Source: Molanna angustata
Taxonomy: Eukaryota > Arthropoda > Insecta > Trichoptera > Molannidae
DNA length: 64,000 nt
NCBI GenBank assembly: GCA_963576475.1
Contig: OY754973.1
Coordinates: 11,637,253-11,701,252, forward strand
Direction of reading: 5' to 3'
Shown here: positions 28,200 through 40,628 of the stretch, piece by piece
Layout of the letters: each line of letters begins with the position of its first letter
Numbering within the stretch: position 1 is the first letter of the stretch
Notes under the pieces: model-generated
Databases searched by the model: none
Told to the model about the DNA's origin: nothing
The model's input: only the letters and a program-made list of their open reading frames with translations
Program-made: the position numbers and the translations under genes

Positions 28200-31100
28200 C
28201 AAGAATTTTACGAGTATTTTTTGGCTGGGAACTTAGTCCCATATGATCATTATTAATATTTGATATAAATGTATCGTCCTTGTTTGAATTTGATATTTTT
28301 AATAGGTATGAAACGTTTATTATAATAGACGATTACTTTGAAAATATGAGAATTCGAATACAGATTTCTCAATTCATTTATATACAATTAAGATATCACT
28401 TTCGTTATATGAATAAATGAAGGCGGCTAGTTATAGGCACCATCAAAATACACACAATTCACCTGATTTCTTCGCATTCTACATTTTTTTAAGACGTTGA
28501 GTTATAAAATGTCTACCTTAACAAAATGTCGCGTTAAAAAAGGGTAAAGTAGCTTTTTTAATTAAATAGAGATTACGCCTTGTTCTGGGTATAAAATGAA
28601 ACAATTAAAGATAAAAAAAAACTACCCAGAAGAAATGGTACAAAATAAAATAAAATGAAAAAAACAAAACTCTGCTGAAATTTTATTTTCGGTCATAAAA
28701 GAATGCTGTAAAAATGTTTAAATCAGGGTAACACAATTTAAATGTTTACTCTCTGTATTTTGAGAAATAAAAAAGTTGGTTATGCTAAAACGCTGGAGAC
28801 CAGTATTAAAATATACAACTTATTTTAAAACTACATTTTTCTAAGTAAGTGGAAGCCAAATTATTTTAAACTTGTATTAATCAAAATCCTGTTTTTATTG
28901 TTCGTAAAAATTCCAACGTTAATAAAGAGGAACAATATCAAACAACACAAAATTTATTTTCGTTAAAAAATAGTGAAAAATATACGTTGAATACCAATAT
29001 TTTGGTTGAAAAATCATTACATAAAGAATCAAAATCTCAGAAAGTATCGCTATTACATGAAGAATTGTATTTTTGTCTTAAGACCGTTTAATTTATGTTT
29101 TCGTTTTATATGAAAGAAATATTGATAAACATTACACACGTAAAAAAATTCTAGACGTAGGTATACGAATTAAAAATCTTCATTTTGAGAAATTAAGTTT
29201 TCATTTTATTTAGACTTTCCTATTTCAATGTTAAATTATTTTGAAGTTATATTTGGTATTTTACTATCAATATAGTAAAAAATAATCAATTTTAATAAAT
29301 AAAAAATCAAATAACTATACAAATTTTTGTTTGAATTTCAAAAGGGTTCAACATAATTTTTAAAGGCAAAAATATTTTGCATTGAATTTAAAAAAAACGA
29401 ATATATTTTTAGTTTGTATTGGTATACCAAGAACAACAATAGAAAGAAATATTAACAAAATATTTTAAATTCACTACACAACACATTGAAATTATAATTT
29501 ATATTATCAAAGTACACACTGGGTTTATATGAATACAAAAAAGTTGATAGTATTAGACACTTTCGAATTGATACATGAAAAAAATATGCAACGAGTTAAA
29601 GAATAAAAGAAAAAAATACATATCCTTAAAACTACCAATAAAATATTTTTCTACAATATTTTTTCATCCTGCATAGAAATATAAATTCAAAAATTTCACT
29701 TATGTTCGGTTTACTTTTTTATATTTATATATTACGTTTTAAATGTTCATTACATACAAAGCCCCATACATTTATATTACACTCAGGCGCATAAAGATAT
29801 TACATTTTAATATTTATTACATACATAGGTAGTACAAATAAATATGAGTTTTTTTTTTCATTTTATATAATATGAATATTCCAAACATTGTGTTTCGTTA
29901 CAATATAATAAATAATAATATTGATAAACATAGTATTTTATACTAAATCAGTTGGTACATCACATTTCTTAACAACGTTTTAGCTTTTACGAGATTTACA
30001 TTTAATTCAGTTTATTTTATTTTATTATATTTATAATACATAGAACTAATTATCACATCAAAACATAAAATGCAAAGAAAAATCTATAGAACCTTATAGG
30101 TTCCTTTCATTTGGCTCTTTTTGGTCTTTTCATATATATTTTTACGTATATAAGTAATGTTTTTAAATTTATTATTTAAAACATATTTTGAAAATTAATG
30201 AAAAACAATAATTTTTCATAAAAATATATACTGTTTTTAAAATAGAGAGAATTTTTCTAGTGTTTATAAAATTCAATAAGTTAAACTATTTTTTAGAACA
30301 TTGTTTCCAACACATTTATTACAATTTACGTCAACAACTGCTTTCGGATATGACCGTTCTCTCATCAGGCTGATTTTGTTCAAATATTTACATGAATTTG
30401 TAAATATTGTCAATAAAACAAAAATATTATTATTTTACACAAAAAAGAGCTATAAAACTATTTAATTTAAAAAATGGCTTTGAAGCGACATTGGATAGAT
30501 ATGACTAGAAAAAAATGATGGAATAATTAATTTATTTTTAATCTTCGTTTATAAACTTTTAAACATTTCCCAAGTGGCCATCCAAAGCTCAAGGTGAGCA
30601 ACATCAAACTTTTTGTTTGCTATTGATAAAGGACAATAGGGCAAAAAAAAATAATTAAGTTGTATTAGGAAAGATAAGAAGAAAGTTGAGACACTAGATT
30701 GGAAGAAAGTATCGGGCCGATTTTATCGTAAAGTTCAAAGTGCTTGATTGAAGTGAAGTTAAATTGTTTGTTAAATTGTTGAAACTTTAATTTAAGAAGT
30801 TTTTTTTGTTGGCATTTAGCAGATAATTCAATTTGACTTTTACAATTAAGGACAGTTTTCAGCACAAAGCATATTTTTTTAAGAAAACACGCCCCCTCTG
30901 ATATCAAAATATATAACGGAAGAAATGTATTTTTATAATTTTTCAAATATTCTCATTGCGAAGCTCGTGATGATATTAAAAATATTTATTGTTAACGGAG
31001 AATTTTCGCTTGTGATTTTTTCGGTGAAATGGGTTATCAATTTACGTAGAAAATGATTATGATTAAAAAAATATTGACGTAATAAAGATAATTAAAATTT

Positions 31101-31963
31101 TCATTTAAAAATATATCTATTCTATTTTAACAAATTGTATGATTGAACTTTTAAACAGGTTAAGTACTTTTCAACATAGATTTTTTTCAGACTATCATGT
31201 AAATGAAAATACCAAGTATATAAGGTCTTTGGAAAATACCTTTTTCAAAAAATAATTAATTTGTTTTTTTAAAAATGAATACGACAAAATTGTCAAAAAA
31301 TTCAGTTATTATTATTTATATGTGATATTTAAGTTATATTTTGGGACTATTTTTCTGTAACTTAAAACATCACAAAAAGAGTCATTAACATTTTTTTACT
31401 TACAAACCTGGTTATATTTGATTAAAATAAAATGAAAACACCAATAAAATAAGTCAGTTATATTTTTTTACTGCTTTGGAGACTTACATTTAATTTCCTC
31501 ATATTTTTTTTTATTATTTTATTGACGAACGAAATAAATCAAGAGTCAAAAGAATTTATAATTACAAAATTACAATACAAACATTTTTTAAAAATAATTT
31601 TGAGCCCCACTTATTTACCATATAAATTTCCGAAAATTCTTTTATCACACCATATTAATATATCTATAATAGTTTAATATAAAATTTAACTAAAAGAACA
31701 TCATAAATATGACAACAACAGTAAATATACATATATCATGGAGACAAACTGATAAAAAACATAGAAATATATAGGTGTTCATATTATCTCCTTATAATTT
31801 TAAAATATACATCGATTATATAATGTGAATTTAAAAACATTTTCACCTAAGCTAGTTATATACCCTTCAATCAAAGGAGAGCTCAAACAGTCAATCGATT
31901 ATTTTATACAATTTCATATAAAACATTACTCGAGAGTCATTCGGCGATTCTTAAGAGGGTATG
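28200..31963 (-). other. AT-rich region downstream of the sphingomyelinase-like stop codon; possible long 3' UTR
   Basis: About 3.7 kb directly 3' of the minus-strand stop at 31964 is very AT-rich and has few recognisable repeats compared with the rest of the window. The only one I see here is a decayed Penelope-type end at 30331-30372. Minus-strand AATAAA signals (TTTATT on the plus strand) are numerous, so the transcript end cannot be placed. The low repeat content would fit a transcribed UTR, but this is inference. Confidence 0.35.
30331..30372 (-). ncRNA. Decayed hammerhead-like end of a Penelope-like element
   Basis: Minus strand: CAGC-CTGATGA, then GAGAACGGTCATATCC, GAAA, GCAGTT and GTTG. 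The CTGATGA and GAAA core boxes are intact, and CAGC can pair with GTTG as stem I. Stem II is poor and stem III is not palindromic. A following TAATAAATGTGTTGGAAACA resembles the tails after the other ribozyme-like cores. Confidence 0.4.
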
Positions 31964-32210
31964 TCAATCACTTTGCATGGAGAGCAATATCAATATTGCT
32001 AGGGAAGTGATCACAATTTTATATAACGCATTTTCAGTCCTGATTGATTGCGCCCTAGACGCTAGGGCGCTGGCCGCCGTGTCGACGCACCTCTTGAAGT
32101 CCCCGTAGTCCACGCGCGTGATGGCGCAGTAGTGCGCGTGGGCGCATGCGGATTCGCATGACGCGTCTACCGGCGAATCGTGGACGCGAACGGAATTGGC
32201 GCGAAAATAT
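31964..32210 (-). CDS. Last coding exon of an acid sphingomyelinase-like phosphodiesterase
   Basis: A strong acceptor (TTTTTTTCAG on the minus strand, AG at 32212-32211) precedes the exon. Its first base completes a lysine codon begun in the exon at 41073-41257. It encodes 81 residues from YFRANSVRVHDSPVDASCES to the stop. ACAHAHYCAITRVDYGDFKR followed by CVD has the Cys spacing of the C-terminal domain of acid sphingomyelinase and SMPDL3 proteins. The segment 32040-32205 is markedly GC-rich for the region. The protein ends ALYKIVITSLAILILLSM then QSD. This hydrophobic C-terminal stretch suggests a GPI-attachment signal, as in some SMPDL3-type enzymes; that is inference. The family hydrolyses phosphodiester substrates such as sphingomyelin or nucleotides in lysosomes or outside the cell; the exact substrate cannot be told from this part. 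Confidence 0.85.
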
Positions 32211-32323
32211 CTGAAAAAAAATATTAGAAAATTTAAAATAAAATCTGTAGCTAAACCCTTCATTTGTGATCGATTCATGAAATTCTGCACTCATTTTTTA
32301 CTATAATGAGGCATCCCACCTTT

Positions 32324-32400
32324 CAAAATAGTGATTTGTGCAATTCTGTGCATTACACAAATCACTATTTTGAAAATAGTGATTTATGTAATGCACAGAA
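32324..32400. repeat. Compound short inverted repeat
   Basis: CAAAATAGTGATTTGTG (32324-32340) pairs with CACAAATCACTATTTTG (32356-32372). The latter overlaps a second inversion in which TTCTGTGCATTACACAAATC pairs with GATTTATGTAATGCACAGAA (32381-32400). The middle strand can therefore pair either left or right. It is near the splice acceptor of the last sphingomyelinase-like exon. Confidence 0.65.
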
Positions 32401-32773
32401 ATTGAAAAATCACAATTGAATCCTGTAACTATTTCCAATATCGAAAAAGTGTGTTTTCAGAAATATAGTAAGAAATTCTGAAATCATACTTCTATATAGA
32501 GATGGTAAAAATTCAGTGAGAAAAGAAATGAATGCAATCAGAATCAGAACAGAATTTTACTGACGAATAGTTTAGCTGTAGTGTGTATTTATATTTTGTT
32601 ATTATTATTTTTTAATACATATATAAAAAAAAAATAAAAATAGAGAAATAGATGCACATTAAAAAATAAACATATTATTTACCTTTACCAGAGTACAAGC
32701 ACTCGCGTGTAAAGGAGACACATAAATACAAAAGACACAACATATTATCTAAAGTAATAAAGCAATCAATATG

Positions 32774-32775
<2 letters not shown>

Positions 32776-32828
<53 letters not shown>
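32776..32828 (+). repeat. (GT)n microsatellite
   Basis: An almost pure GT dinucleotide run of about 52 bases inside the intron. It is not part of a Helentron-like copy as far as I can see. Confidence 0.9.
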
Positions 32829-32829
<1 letters not shown>

Positions 32830-33659
32830 GTCTCACGCCTTTTGAAAAACCAAGAGCATCTAAAAATCTAATTTATGTGCGAACGTGTACCAGTATACCT
32901 GATGCAGTGTCACGCTAAAAATAATGCGATTAAAATGCTGAATGTTAAAGATATTTCAATAATTATTTTTTTCAGATATCAAATATCTGATAGTTTAAAA
33001 GTTAGAAGTACGTGTTTACACGAAAAAAATATATTTTCAAGTATAACTTAGCTTTTAAGTGAAAAACATGGTGAATATTTTGTCTAATTATAATGTTTAA
33101 CTTATTTTTAAAGTAAGCGTTTTGTACAAATGTACATATAACCCCGCCATTTTAATATCTTTTCATACGATATTTAATTTTCCTACCGATTGAATATGTT
33201 CTTTAAAATAATATACCTTTGAAATAAATGTGATTATGAAATAATAAAATGAAACACAAGACATTACAGCAAGTTTTAAGACATATATTGTAAAAGTCTG
33301 TTAATTATTAGTAAAGATATAGGCGTAATAAAATTGCATAATTTGTTAAAAATATTTGATTTTTCTGACAATTTTCATTTTTATGGCATCGAACAAACCA
33401 ATGTTACCTACATATTCAAAAAATGTCTCCATAACATTTGATATTTTTCACATGTTGGAACATGGTTACTATGGTAACGGACACATTCTGATATTCAAAT
33501 AAAATTTGTTATAAATCGAATTCGAATTAATTTAGAACATCATTGTAGGTAGGTACCTACATACCTAATACTTACTACTTAAAAACCAAGAATATACTGA
33601 TTTTGTATAGGAAAATTATTAAACTATTTTAGGTTAACTACAATACACATTCAATATAC

Positions 33660-34900
33660 CTATGTACAAACTATTTCCTATAGTGAAATTCTTCTTTTTT
33701 CTATGTAGACCTTTGAGTGATTTTTTCTACAAACTATTTCTTGGGGTTTAAATCTTCTTCCTCTTCTTTTGTGAAGTCATTTGGGACAGTTCATAAATAA
33801 ACTATTTCCTATACTCTAATTTTTCTTTTTCTTAATTTATGTAGACCTTGGGTGAGTTTTTATACAAACTATTTCCTATAGTCTAATTCGTCTTCTTCTT
33901 CCTTTATGTAGACCTTTTGGTTAGTTTTTAAACAAACTATCCTTTAGTCTAATTCTTCGTTTTCTTATTTTATATAGATGTTGGGTGAATTTTATATAAA
34001 ATATTTCCTATAGTTCAATTCATTTTCTTCTTCTTTCATGAAGACATTTTGGTCAGTTTTTTATATAATACATTTCCTAATGTGTAATTCTTCTATTTCT
34101 TCTTCTATGTAGACCATTGGGTCAGTTTTTATTACAAACTATTTGTTATAGTTTTATACTTCTACTTCTTTTTTTATTTAGTCTTTTGGATTAGTTTTAT
34201 GTCTAATAGTCTATTGTAACGAAATATTATAAACAACATGCATACTTGATGAAAATACATAAAAACGAATGGGATGTGACCAACACTAGAATCTTCTCAT
34301 TACTTTTGTTCAATCAAATTTACACTATTTATTATATCATCATATATTGCTTAATTTTCAATAACTACACATTTCATTTTGATGACAATATATAAAAAAT
34401 CGGGGTTGTGGCCATTGCTGGATCTTCACAACGTTTATATTCATATTAAAAACTATTTAACATAGCTTAAGCCTTCTTCTTCTGTAATGTAGACTTATGT
34501 GTCAGTTTTAAGTCTATCAGTTTTATTGTGCAAAACTATAATAAATTATATGCACACTTGACGAAAAATATAAAAACGAATGGGATGGGACCAACACTAG
34601 AATATTTTCAGTACTTTTGTTTAATCAATTTTTAAACCATTTCCCATCATCCAAAATTACTAAATATTTAAAACACATTATTTGCGTTCGATGACAATAT
34701 ATAAAAATAGGGGTTGTGGCCAAATCCAAACTCTTTACGACGTTGTCTTTTTATAATAAGTCATATTTAAAATCATTTCCCATAGTCCATGCGTGCAGAA
34801 ATTGTATGTGCTTATATATAAAAGCAAATGGATTGTGGCCATCACTTTTTTTAAGATTTTACACCGCTTAAACTCAATTAAATTTCAAACTACTTTTCAT
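33660..34900 (-). repeat. Complex tandem array: ~65 bp units grading into a ~315 bp unit
   Basis: From 33660 to about 34200 the plus strand repeats ACAAACTATTTCCTATAGTC, TAATTCTTCTTCTTC and ATGTAGACC...GTCAGTTTTT about eight times. This is the complement of the unit at 3431-3657. From about 34235 to 34900 a longer unit appears twice: AAAAACGAATGGGATG, GACCAACACTAGAAT, GACAATATATAAAAA and GGGGTTGTGGCCA. The longer unit embeds a 65 bp-like segment, so the array looks like a higher-order repeat. Confidence 0.75.
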
Positions 34901-35049
34901 ACTACGGTTAAAAAAAATTATGTGTGACAATATTATGTAGGTATATAAACGATTGCTTATTCCTTCACTAATTTACATTCTTGGCCAACGGCGGGACATA
35001 AAAGCTAGTATATACATAATTGTTATCAATACAAAATGAAGTTAATATA

Positions 35050-36250
35050 TTTTACAAATCAGTCAAATTAAATAAGTTTTATTTATTTTTTATTTTCCTT
35101 TTGAATTCATTATATTCAGTTGCCGGTCTCAAATCTGTTTCAAGTTGGTTGAACCACATCACCCCATTGTACGTGTTACTCCCACCACCACCCGCTCTGC
35201 CTATGGGGACTGTAATCGGCCCCTTCACAGAACGCTAAGTGAACGACAAAAAAAATATGCATAGCACGAAAAGTAGCTCATGGAGCCCTCTAGATTAGCA
35301 ATCTCGGCACCATAGTGCAAAAAGAAACAATCAACGAGTGCGAACAGAAAATTGACACCCGTGGACTGTCTATGACCTCAGATCCCCCTACATGCAGACC
35401 AGAGAAGTGACCAAGATCTCTGGAAATAATTAATTTAACGGGAATCTTCTAAAAGTAAGGCACCATATCTATGACAGAAAACCTTAAAAGCTTTATAATT
35501 TTTCTTCGACATCACAAAATCCGCATGACCAATGGGACCTTGAAGAGGCCCACGGACAGCAACGAGGAGCTCCGATCTATATGAGGACACCATTGGGTGG
35601 CAACATTCCCAAAGGATATGTTCCGAAGTTTGGTCCGGGTATTGACAGAAATGACATGAAGCAGAGGAGGCAATGTTAAATCGGTGAAGATAACTTTTAA
35701 AGTTTCCGTGTCCTGTGAAAAATTGGGAAGTCCAAAAGTCTGGAACAACCCAGGGAGATTTAAGACGATACCTCACGTCGGGAAAAAATAAGTAGGTAAT
35801 TCTTCCCACTGAGCAGGCCGTCCAGCGAGTCTGCCAGATGTTCTGCAAATTTTCATTTACAGTCCTTTCAACAAAGCCGCGTGACACTCGACCCTCTGGA
35901 GGGAAGAGAGGAATATTTCCGATCATAGAAGAACAGCCCCGCGTAAGGTTGAAAACAGCCCCTCTACGCTGAAGTTCCAGATCAAGGGGAGTCATGCCTG
36001 TCAAAATTGGCAGTGCTTCAGTGGGACTCGTTCCATATGCTTTGGATAGAGCGATGAGAGCGAATCGTTGGCCTGAGAGCAAAATTCTACGTATATGTTG
36101 AAGCTCACAGGCGTGAGACCAACATCCTGCTGCATAGCAAGCAATGCCGAGGTAAACTGCCTTATAGAAAAGACAGGATACTTGAAACTGTAAACCCCAG
36201 TGTGCCTTGGCGATGTGTGAGATCTTTGCATTGTACGTGTTGTAGTGCTG
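35050..36250 (-). pseudogene. 5'-truncated R1-like retrotransposon, diverged relative of the 9.4-14.5 kb element
   Basis: On the minus strand one frame is open from about 36250 to 35435. It begins HYNTYNAKISHIAKAHWGLQ, passes RRILLSGQRFALIALSKAYG and VVPDFWTSQFFTGHGNFKSY, and keeps the C-terminal motif CHFCQYPDQTSEHILWEC. It aligns colinearly with residues from about 790 to the end of the intact ORF2 (for example LLLSGQRFALIALAKAYRT and TGHGSFKSYLFRFHL) but with many substitutions, so it is a different family. Its 3' UTR keeps the AGGGGCCG...CCCCATAGGCAG block at 35224-35180. The open frame implies the truncated copy is not old. Confidence 0.8.
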
Positions 36251-37489
36251 TACAAAACTACATATTATTATGATACATACATATTATTATCATCCTTCAA
36301 TATCGAATTAAGCTGTATTGTGTGCAGAGGATGCCAAGGATAGGAAGACTGATAGAGCCGTCCGAGGGGTATTCGAAATTCATTAGAAATTAAAGCAGAT
36401 TTTTATTTATGACGTTCGTATGTGGTTGCTTAAACAAAACTATGCTGATTTTAACAAATATATAGTTCAGTTAAGCCCCTACCTATAAATCATCAAACTT
36501 TAAGTTGTCCTTGTCCAACAAAGAGTGAATTCAAATAATAAACCTAACCCTGTGGACTATTGCATGTGAATTAACGTACCTGGTTCAAAACTACGCTAAC
36601 AAAACTTTATAATCCAAATTATGAGAGAGTTTGTACCAAGTTGATTTAGCAAAGTTCAATTATAAGTAAACCAAGAAACAACATACCCACGTATAACGTA
36701 GGTACGCTTTTTATTGATTCCAAGTTATTTTGGTTATGGTTACTATACCACTTATACGGCGATACTAATGTGGTCGAAATGATGTCATTATTGAAAAAAC
36801 ACGGACGAATCAATAACAATCAAATTTGTAGAAATGAGGACATTATGAGTGGGAGAACGAACCCTTAATTCTCCGGAAAAAAGTAATTCGGTTGATTTAA
36901 ATATAATATTATCAATTATCACGACCCATAAAGCGTAATATGTAACACACTTTTATGACTAGAGTTTTATTGATTGACATTACGAGTATATCAACACTCC
37001 GTACTGTGATTAGTTTCTTCGAATAGGAAATGGAGATTACCGTTAGATTAAAAACTTCGCACCATGGGCATCAATCCATTATTATGTATTACGAAATATT
37101 ACCTAATAATAGAACGATATAATAAACAGAATGTTGCCACTAAATGTAGAACGACTGACAAAGAAAATTTTCAGAGCTGATGCTTTAGTAGATATTTTAG
37201 ACGTTTTTGCAAAAGGGCTCTTAAAGGGCAAAAAGCTAGTCAGAATGAAAGGCGTTGAGGTAAGAATATATAGAGGTCGTACACCGATGTAATATAATTA
37301 TTAAGTCTGCACATAAGATAATTTCGCAGACTCTACACTCCACTCCATTAAGAACTGTAAATCAATAGGTTCTAGTGTTGTTCATCTCCGAAATGATTGT
37401 GAAAATTAATGAAACTATTGATTTCATTTAGCATATTAAATATTACTCCTAGTCCAATACCTACCGAGGGGGCCTAACAATAAAACTTC

Positions 37490-37600
37490 GCCACTGGATC
37501 TTCAATCACAGAAGCTCTTCGATCAGCACAAGACCGTCCTACATGGAAGCAGATCATTCGACGGGTGGTTGAGTTTAGCTGCTATCTCTCCACGGACCAA
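37490..37600 (+). pseudogene. Small LINE remnant
   Basis: One frame reads SSITEALRSAQDRPTWKQII then RRVVEFS, similar to the C-terminal AxxRxxW segment of RTE-type and related insect LINE proteins. Short and truncated. Confidence 0.35.
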
Positions 37601-37629
37601 ATTTACAAAGACAGTGATTTTTTTAGATA

Positions 37630-38225
37630 TTAGACAGTTATACATGAAAACTATAATGACCTACCTTCATAAACACATGACGGAATTCTTACCTGACTGC
37701 GTATTCTCCAACAGTACCCGAAATAGACAACAAATAAGACCCCACTAATAAGGACGACTTTTGCCCAGCGACATTACCCTTTTCTTGCTCCTAGACTTTA
37801 CAATAAAATATTACCTGACATATAACACAATATCTCAAGCGACGAAACAAATTTCAAAAAACTGGTAATAGACTGGCTGAAAACAAATGGCAGAATACAA
37901 TCTGCTCATGTCCTGTTAAATATCCTAACGTAATTCACTACTCTGTGCCTTCATAACCTGAGAATCTGTACCATAGCTTCATGCCATCCATCATTTCCAC
38001 TACAATTATATGGGAGAAAATAACTGAGAGATCACTTTATATTATTCTGATTATTTTTCTTTTGTGTTTGTGTTTAATTATTTTGCATTGAAAAACATGT
38101 AACCTTAGGCCATATTGAAAAAGTACTGCCTCAGAACAGACTTGTCTAGTGAGGCAGTAAATTTCCAAATAGGGCCAATTGTACATAGTATGTTTAAATG
38201 TTTATAATAAGTCTTTTTAAAATAT
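37630..38225 (+). pseudogene. Jockey-like LINE 3' fragment
   Basis: Broken frames read RQLYMKTIMTYLHKHMTEFL, then TTFAQRHYPFLAPRLYNKIL, then NFKKLVIDWLKTNG, which is the order at the C-terminus of Jockey-type reverse transcriptases. Two adjacent stops interrupt it. A 3' UTR-like segment with TACTGCCTCAGAACAGACTT and ATAATAAGTCTTTTT follows to about 38225. Confidence 0.55.
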
Positions 38226-38624
38226 AGTTATTTTTTTGTTATTGTTTTCACTACAAGACAAGGGTTTAAGGGATCAATGGTTTTTGCAGCATTTAAATAT
38301 TAAATATCTGCAGCATACATAAACATACAAATAAATGTACATATTTCTCATGAGGACAACTAAAAATAATCGTTATAAATGGTGTTATAAAAGAGGACTG
38401 GAAGTTTTCCAGTTAAGTCTCGCCTTCTGTTTCTCTAGAGATTATGGTATGGGATTGCATTCAGAAGGAGAGAGAGATAAATGTAGAGCACATCACCAGG
38501 ATATAATGCATTTTGTCATGTTATATCATGTATCATAAAATATTACAAACTAGAATACCAACTAGTATTACAAATTGACTTTCATCCATAAAAATTCGAT
38601 ATTGTGATATCCCGTTCTGTAACG

Positions 38625-39279
38625 ACGAGTATGTCTATCTGGGTAGTATGTTCCAACGGAATGGACGGCCTGATAAGGATATTGAAAGAAGAGTTATGGC
38701 AGGAAACAGAGTGAATGGAGCACTTAGACCAGTTATGAATGATCGCAACATATCAAGAGACGCTAAAGTTGCCATTCATAACGCAATCGTAGTGCCAACC
38801 CTGACGTATGCAAGTGAGACCTGGACATGGCAGAAGTCGCACGAAAGCAGAATAAATGCAGTTGAAATGAGATCGCTTAGAAGAATTTGTAACAGAACGA
38901 TGTATGATAGAGTTCGGAATGAAGATACAAGGAAAGAATGTAAGATTAAGAAAGATGTAATTAACAGAATGAAAGTTAACACATTGAGATGGTTTGGCCA
39001 CTTGGGGAGAATGAACGAAGAACGCCTGACGAAGAAAATATACAAAGCTGACAGGAACGGAATAAGAGGTCGCGGGCGCCCAAGAAAAGGATGGCACGAC
39101 CATGTAAACGATATTTTGAAAGATGGAAATGTAAGAAGCATGAACAACAGACGAACATGTATAAGACGATGTATGAATGTTGATGAGGCGATGAATGTGT
39201 GTCAAGATAGAAAAATGTGGCGTTCGGTTCTCTCTGCCTTCCCCGTGAGGGACATGGCGTGATGGTATGTATGTATGTA
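38625..39279 (+). pseudogene. 5'-truncated RTE LINE with 13 bp target duplication
   Basis: The open frame begins EYVYLGSMFQRNGRPDKDI and continues TYASETWTWQKSHESRINAV, LRWFGHLGRMNEERLTKKIY and GRGRPRKGWHDHVNDILKDG, ending RSVLSAFPVRDMA at 39262. An ATGT repeat tail follows. CCGTTCTGTAACG flanks it at 38612-38624 and 39280-39292, which fixes both ends. The intact frame and exact duplication show a recent insertion, in the intron of the sphingomyelinase-like gene and antisense to it. Only the C-terminal ~205 residues of the RTE polyprotein are present; polymerase and endonuclease are missing. Confidence 0.9.
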
Positions 39280-39938
39280 CCGTTCTGTAACGGATAAATT
39301 TTTTATTGGAATTATGTACATATTTTTTATACTCAATAATTAAATCAAAGATTGAAAAATCTATTCTCACAGTTTGATTATTACCTTGTGGTTCTTTCCT
39401 CTGCCCGCCATATTATTAAGTAATTATCATGAATTATATGTTTAATTTGTAAAATTCGCTACACTTGTTAGACAAAATGTCGTAAATTCATAACATTGAA
39501 TTGAAGGTAAATAAATTAAAACATCGGTGAGATGAACACGCCTTAAGTAGATTTCGTCGATGAAATGTATTAAATAATAAAGTATTTTGACACAGAAAAT
39601 TTTCCAAAAAATAAAGAGTTCTTTGGAGTTATTGAGAGATAATAATATAAAAAAACTGTTAATTCTAAATAAGTTATTATAAAAAAAACAGATATGGATA
39701 TAAATAAAGTTTATTTATTATTTTAAATGTGTAACGCGACGTCCTACGTAGGCGATTCAAAGCGAACACGAAGCGGCGCGGCGTGGCGCGAAAATAACAA
39801 ACAGTCGGTAACTATGGTAGTGTCCTACGTTACCGACCGCGAGTTGGTTTCGATGCGGCGCGGCGCGATGCGAAGCGAACGCGATCAGTTGGTTTGATAT
39901 TTTCGCGCGAATTGATAGCGGCGCCATTGTTTTTTGAC

Positions 39939-40019
39939 ATGTCAGAAACAGAAATTTTAATTTCTGTCCATGAACGTCCCATATTATGGGACAAATTATT
40001 ATCGAACCGCGAATTTTAG
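39939..40019 (+). pseudogene. MADF-domain-like ORF remnant inside the Harbinger-like element
   Basis: ATG 39939 opens 26 codons, MSETEILISVHERPILWDKL then LSNREF and a stop. The pattern ILISVxxRPxLWDK at the very N-terminus matches the first helix of MADF (Myb/SANT-like) domains, with the conserved Trp. Many PIF/Harbinger elements encode a Myb/SANT/MADF DNA-binding protein beside the transposase; this would be the leftover start of that gene. The rest was deleted or replaced. The assignment depends on a short motif. Confidence 0.5.
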
Positions 40020-40166
40020 GATTTGGCAAAAATAAATGGGACTACAAGTAAACACATTTATTTATTATTGCTATTTTACAATAGGATGTTGTTCAAAACA
40101 CGTAAAGTTTTCTCTCGCTTGCACGAATGTCAAATTTTGATATGTTTCCGGAAAGATGTTAATTCA

Positions 40167-40628
40167 GTCTCATTTATTTATTTATTTATTTATTTATATT
40201 CGGGAAACAAACAGCTTAATACGATATAAGGGATTAACAATAAAATAATAACAACTATGCCAATAACATGTTTCCACAAGTATACAGATAAAATTATATT
40301 ATGTAAGAAGTAGGAAGTAAATATTATTGTGTTAGGAGGGAGTTGAGAGGGAATAGGGAGGGAAGAGGGGGAGTAGAGAAGGAGAGGGATTAGTTTATAT
40401 GAATAATTATTGTAAGAGAAGTTTTGATTTGATATTAGTTATTGAGGAGTTGAATAAGTCAAATTCGTTTAAGTGCTCATTGAAGAAGTGTGATGCTCGA
40501 TATATGAATGCATGCTGTTTAGCGCTTGTGTTACAGTGAGGCAGGTGTAATAAGTGGTGGGATCGGGTAGCTCGGGTGGGAACTCGAAGAGCTAATCGTT
40601 CAAGCAGTTCCGGGCAATCCACGATGGA
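40167..40628 (-). pseudogene. LINE 3' end nested in the Harbinger-like element, 9 bp target duplication
   Basis: GTTAATTCA flanks the insertion at 40158-40166 and 40629-40637. A TTTA tail lies at the left. On the minus strand the C-terminal peptide MDCPELLERLALRVPTRATR, then HCNTSAKQHAFIYRASHFFN and NEFDLFNSS ends at about 40407. This is the usual C-terminus of a Jockey-type LINE (LRVPxRxTR, then a LFN motif). The 3' UTR follows and resembles 44430-44560. The flanking duplication dates this insertion after that of the host element. Confidence 0.75.

Noticed and set aside
33660..34200. CRISPR-like array
   Set aside because: Repeats of about 65 bp with degenerate units and no constant-length unique spacers, in a eukaryotic genome; it is satellite DNA.
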